Assembly: GCA_964626625.1 (NCBI GenBank)
Contig: CAZVFV010000029.1
Location: 1 to 9,819 of the forward strand
Reading direction: 5' to 3'
Length of the DNA: 9,819 bases
Origin: CAYZPE01 sp964626625
GTDB taxonomy: Bacteria; Patescibacteriota; Minisyncoccia; Phycocordibacterales; CAYZPE01
Shown: piece after piece, positions 6,831-9,819 of the stretch
How the letters are laid out: the number at the start of each line of letters is the position of its first letter
Numbering within the stretch: the first letter of the stretch is position 1
Program-made: the position numbers and the translations under genes
The notes under the pieces: generated by a model
Seen by the model: only the letters and a program-made list of their open reading frames with translations
The model's database searches: none
Told to the model about the DNA's origin: nothing

Positions 6831-6844
6831 CGTTGCCTCGTTGT

Positions 6845-7396
6845 TCAGGATTTTTTCTCGGGCGACTTCGCGGCTGCGGCTGCGGCCATCGCGGCGGTTT
6901 CCTCGGCGTCCAGCCGGCCGTCGTGATTTAGGTCGTAACGCTTGAGATTTTCCCGCTCGCGTTTGTCCGCCGCCTTCTGGGCCCGCTCCTCAGGGTCCAG
7001 CTGCCCGTTTCCATTCAGGTCGTATTTCTTCAGGTGCGCAGCATAGCGGGCGGCCTTGGCGGCCGGGGAATTATCCTCCGGTGGTTCCGCCGGTTCGAGC
7101 GCCGCCCGGGCGGCATCGGCTTGCAACCGGGCGGTCTCGGCGGCGTCGAGCTGACCGTCGCGATTGCTATCGTATTCTTTCAGGTCGGCGGCGCGGCGCT
7201 TGTCGGCGTTACGGGTCGCCTGTTCCTCGGGATCGAGCTTACCATTGCCGTTCTTGTCGTACTGTTTCAGGTGCTCGGCGTAACGCGCCGCTTTGGCTGC
7301 CGCCTCCGGGTCGGCGGCGTGAGCGTGAAGGGAGGCCAGCAGAACGGCCAGCAGAGTCAGCGAGCGGGTTGATCGGGGCAGGTAAGGGAGTTTCAT
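6845..7396 (-). CDS. Secreted four-EF-hand calcium-binding protein
   Basis: A 183-residue protein with a signal peptide at 1-27 (basic RSTRS, hydrophobic LTLLAVLLAS, AHA cleavage site). It has four canonical 12-residue EF-hand loops at D47-E58, D76-E87, D126-E137 and D155-E166. Each has Asp at position 1, Asn at 3, Asn or Asp at 5, Gly at 6, Asp at 9 and Glu at 12, so all should bind calcium. The loops form two pairs separated by an acidic Pro/Glu linker (about 101-109); the helices are Ala-, Lys- and Arg-rich. The two halves resemble each other (AAKAARYAEHLKQYD versus AAKAARYAAHLKKYD), indicating internal duplication. It probably acts in the periplasm or outside the cell as a calcium buffer, sensor or adaptor; no catalytic domain is present. 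The start is 24 nt after the receptor's stop, without a Shine-Dalgarno, so co-transcription with the receptor is likely. Confidence 0.9.
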   Translation of the reverse strand: MKLPYLPRSTRSLTLLAVLLASLHAHAADPEAAAKAARYAEHLKQYDKNGNGKLDPEEQATRNADKRRAADLKEYDSNRDGQLDAAETARLQADAARAALEPAEPPEDNSPAAKAARYAAHLKKYDLNGNGQLDPEERAQKAADKRERENLKRYDLNHDGRLDAEETAAMAAAAAAKSPEKKS

Positions 7397-7420
7397 GGTG
7401 AATCGGGGGGAGTTGAGGGA

Positions 7421-9819
7421 TTAGAATGTTCCCTTGATTCCGAAATTCCAGTTCGCGCCGTAATTCTCGTAGGTGCGCAGTGCCGCGTTCTGGCCATCAG
7501 GCAGACCGGGCGGAGTGCTCATCGTCGACACGCCATCGTTGAAGATATTCCGGCCTTGGAAATAGAAGGAGAGGTTTTTGGTGATCACGAATTCGCCGCC
7601 GAGGTCGTATTTAGTGTCGTGCAGGCGATACTCGCCGAGGGTGCTCTGGGGTGCGTCGTCACGCCAGACCACGCCGAGACGAACGCTCAGCCGGCGATAG
7701 TGATAGCCGAGGCTGGAGGTCGCGCGGTGGGGCAGGTTGTTGCGGCGCTTGTTGTCATAGGATTGGCTATAGGCGCGGGTATAAGCGAGGTTGACGGTGA
7801 TGCCGCGTAGGGCCTCGGCCTGGAACGGCAGGGTCTGGGAGTAGGCGTACTCGATGCTGCGGTAGCGCACGGGGTTCGGGGAATTCGTGCGCACGCGGAT
7901 CGTGTAAGCGTTATAGCTCGGATCCTCGACTCCGTATACGTCGCCGAGCATATCTGTCCTGTCCCAGTTATTGCGGACGTCGTTCTGCGTGGCGGTGACG
8001 GACAACAGGCCGGCGGGCTCGAAATAGTAGGCTAGGCGGGAAACGTAGTTTTTTGAATACTCCGGCAACAGATCCGGGTTGGGAATCGTGATGATACTTT
8101 TGCCGTAGTCGAACTCCCATTCGCCGGAGAGCGAGTCGGTGGAGGGCCGGGCAATGGCCTGATTGTAGCCGACGTGGAACTGCAGGTTGCGGCTAAATCT
8201 GTACTTCGCGGAGATCATGGGGAATAAGTCCTCATAGTCGTTCTTCCGGTGGATGCGGGGCTTGGTGAAGTATTGGTATTGGTAGCTGGGGATGCTTCTC
8301 GTCGTGGGTATTTCTTTATTTGTTGCCGGGTTGAAAATGGTAACAGGGAAACCGCCAGCGGCCATCTGCGTCTTGTTGAGCGGATCGAATTCCAGCGCGT
8401 CGAGTTCGGTCTTTTCCCAGCGCAGGCCGGTTTGGACCTGCAACTGCTTCGAGAACGTAATATCCGCCATGCCATAGCCGGCGGTGATGGTCTCGGTGAA
8501 GTTGCGGTTCCTGGCGATGTAGGCATTGTAATAGGCTTCCGCACTAGTTGTACGGACGAAATATTCGGGATGCGCCTGAAAGAGGGATGCGATGGCATTG
8601 GAGTCGGGCCGCGGGATGGAGCGGACCTCGCCCGAGATGGTTTTGGTAGTCAGCAGGTTTCTCGTGCCGGTTTCCCACACGTAGGGACTCACAAAGCCAG
8701 CCCAAGTGCCGGTGGTGGTGAAGATCGGTGCACCGGTGGTTGGACTGTAGCCGGTGAGGATGTTGCCTCCCGGTCCGACGTAGGTCCATGAGTTGAAGGG
8801 GGTAGAATCCTGATTCTTGCGGTTTACTTCCGAGCTCTTGCCGCCGAACTTGATCCACGTTGGGAAGCGACGGAGCGGGGTGGTCCACTTGGCATTAAGA
8901 TCGCCCGCATAGTTCTCGGTGCGCGCGGCCCGACCCTCGTCGGAGATGCGCGTGTTGGTGCGGTTGGCGAGGTTGAACCAATCGGGTCCGGAAAGCTGCT
9001 GGATCGTCCACTCGTGAGAGGTACGGTCCGGACGCGTGGCGGTCCAACCGCTGGTAATTCCGTCAGTATCATCGGTGCGGGTGACTCCGCGGGAAAGGGA
9101 GGCGTAGCTGTTGACCGAGCGGGAATAGGTGCCCCCACCGTCGATCAACCAGTTGGCCAGCTTGTATTCGAAACGCGAATAGTCGGTGACAGTGTAGGTG
9201 CGCTTGTTGAAGTTGGTCCCGACAATGGATTGTTTGCGCTCGGAGTTGGTGTCGACCGTGGCGAGGGTCGTCACGCCGTCGCCGAGGACGGTCTGACGGC
9301 CGGTGACGGCCCTATCGTCATTCCTGGAGGAGTCGAAGTTGACCTCGCGGTTGTAGGATTCGCCCTCGGAATAGTTATAGATGAAGTTGTTCGACAAGGT
9401 GAGGTTGGGCGTCGCCTTGAAGTCGGTACGCAGCGTGTAGGTATCCTTGCCGATGTTCTTGGCACCGTTCTTGAAGTTCAGGCGGCGGATGACAAAGGGC
9501 CGCGGGTCGGCCGCGCTCGACGACGTGTTATAGCTGATGTCTTCGCGGTATTGTTCGGTGTAGGAATCCACGTGGTTGATGCTGGCTACGATACCGAGGC
9601 GCTGGCTCAGCAGCACGTCGGAGTATTCGAGGGAGAGGTTGGGCCGGGCCTTGTATTCTTTACTGGTACTGGGACCATAGGTCTTACTGAGCGTGAAGGC
9701 CTCGGAGTTGAGGTTCAGGCTGACGTTGTAGCTGATCCTCCGGCCCTGGCGGTCAAAAGCTCGCCGGGACTTCATGTTGATCGAGCCGGCCGGGGCATCG
9801 GCATCCATGTCGGAGCTCG
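7421..9819 (-). CDS. TonB-dependent outer-membrane receptor, 5' end missing
   Basis: About 798 residues of a TonB-dependent receptor are visible; the frame stays open through the window's right edge. The signal peptide, TonB box and most of the plug domain therefore lie outside. The visible start, SSDMDADAPAGSINMKSRRA, matches the end of the plug, where receptors of the Caulobacter/Xanthomonas-like (TIGR01782-type) group have a DMDAD-GGS-N pattern. The Met at 9806-9808 is internal and not the true start. The rest is a beta-barrel with many alternating aromatic and polar strands. Near the C-terminus are GRNIFND and RTYENYGANWNFGIKGTF, ending in the terminal Phe expected of a Bam-recognised outer-membrane protein. 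It would import a ligand across the outer membrane using TonB-ExbBD energy. The neighbouring lyase suggests oligosaccharides, but receptors of this class also carry siderophores or vitamins. Confidence 0.92.
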   Translation of the reverse strand, partial: SSDMDADAPAGSINMKSRRAFDRQGRRISYNVSLNLNSEAFTLSKTYGPSTSKEYKARPNLSLEYSDVLLSQRLGIVASINHVDSYTEQYREDISYNTSSSAADPRPFVIRRLNFKNGAKNIGKDTYTLRTDFKATPNLTLSNNFIYNYSEGESYNREVNFDSSRNDDRAVTGRQTVLGDGVTTLATVDTNSERKQSIVGTNFNKRTYTVTDYSRFEYKLANWLIDGGGTYSRSVNSYASLSRGVTRTDDTDGITSGWTATRPDRTSHEWTIQQLSGPDWFNLANRTNTRISDEGRAARTENYAGDLNAKWTTPLRRFPTWIKFGGKSSEVNRKNQDSTPFNSWTYVGPGGNILTGYSPTTGAPIFTTTGTWAGFVSPYVWETGTRNLLTTKTISGEVRSIPRPDSNAIASLFQAHPEYFVRTTSAEAYYNAYIARNRNFTETITAGYGMADITFSKQLQVQTGLRWEKTELDALEFDPLNKTQMAAGGFPVTIFNPATNKEIPTTRSIPSYQYQYFTKPRIHRKNDYEDLFPMISAKYRFSRNLQFHVGYNQAIARPSTDSLSGEWEFDYGKSIITIPNPDLLPEYSKNYVSRLAYYFEPAGLLSVTATQNDVRNNWDRTDMLGDVYGVEDPSYNAYTIRVRTNSPNPVRYRSIEYAYSQTLPFQAEALRGITVNLAYTRAYSQSYDNKRRNNLPHRATSSLGYHYRRLSVRLGVVWRDDAPQSTLGEYRLHDTKYDLGGEFVITKNLSFYFQGRNIFNDGVSTMSTPPGLPDGQNAALRTYENYGANWNFGIKGTF

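Noticed and set aside
6723..6926. Small plus-strand open frame in the gap before the EF-hand gene
   Set aside because: It overlaps the EF-hand 3' end and the hairpins, and its product is low-complexity Ala/Ser with no ribosome binding site.
6845..7396. EF-hand gene as a dockerin (cellulosome) protein
   Set aside because: The loops have full EF-hand spacing with four loops in two pairs and Ala/Lys-rich helices; dockerins have two loops with a different helix pattern and are usually fused to enzymes.
9806..9808. ATG as the start of the TonB receptor
   Set aside because: The frame stays open to the window edge, and the residues around it match the end of a plug domain, so the true start lies outside.

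Overview
The window is GC-rich bacterial DNA, and every gene I can support lies on the minus strand. Three things suggest a member of the Verrucomicrobia, most likely an Opitutaceae-type bacterium: a very large secreted polysaccharide-degrading protein whose C-terminus looks like the TIGR02597 family, a small protein with a PEP-CTERM-like tail, and a TonB-dependent receptor of the type common in Opitutus relatives. This placement comes from protein style alone, not from a search.

In transcription order (right to left) the layout is as follows. (1) 9819-7421 is a TonB-dependent outer-membrane receptor, with its 5' end cut off by the window edge. (2) 7396-6845 starts 24 nt later and encodes a secreted four-EF-hand protein. 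(3) 6844-6685 is a 160-nt gap with two GC-rich hairpins and then an AT-rich leader. (4) 6684-1102 encodes an 1860-residue secreted protein. It has an alginate-lyase-like helical domain, a parallel beta-helix domain, two copies of a chitobiase-C-like plus beta-sandwich module pair, an Ig-like domain, a short calcium-type hinge and a TIGR02597-like C-terminal region. (5) 1096-437 starts 5 nt later and encodes a 219-residue secreted protein with a PEP-CTERM-like tail. (6) 436-1 has no intact gene. It holds two inverted-repeat elements and, at the left edge, a broken EF-hand gene fragment closely similar to part of gene 2.

Taken together this reads as part of a locus for acidic-polysaccharide use. 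The large protein would cut an acidic glycan outside the cell, the TonB receptor would import products, and the EF-hand protein would bind or buffer calcium in the periplasm or envelope. The PEP-CTERM-like protein is probably made with the large enzyme by translational coupling and may be envelope-sorted. The substrate cannot be fixed from the sequence; alginate or another uronate-containing glycan is a family-based guess. No rRNA, tRNA, CRISPR array, transposase or integrase was seen.
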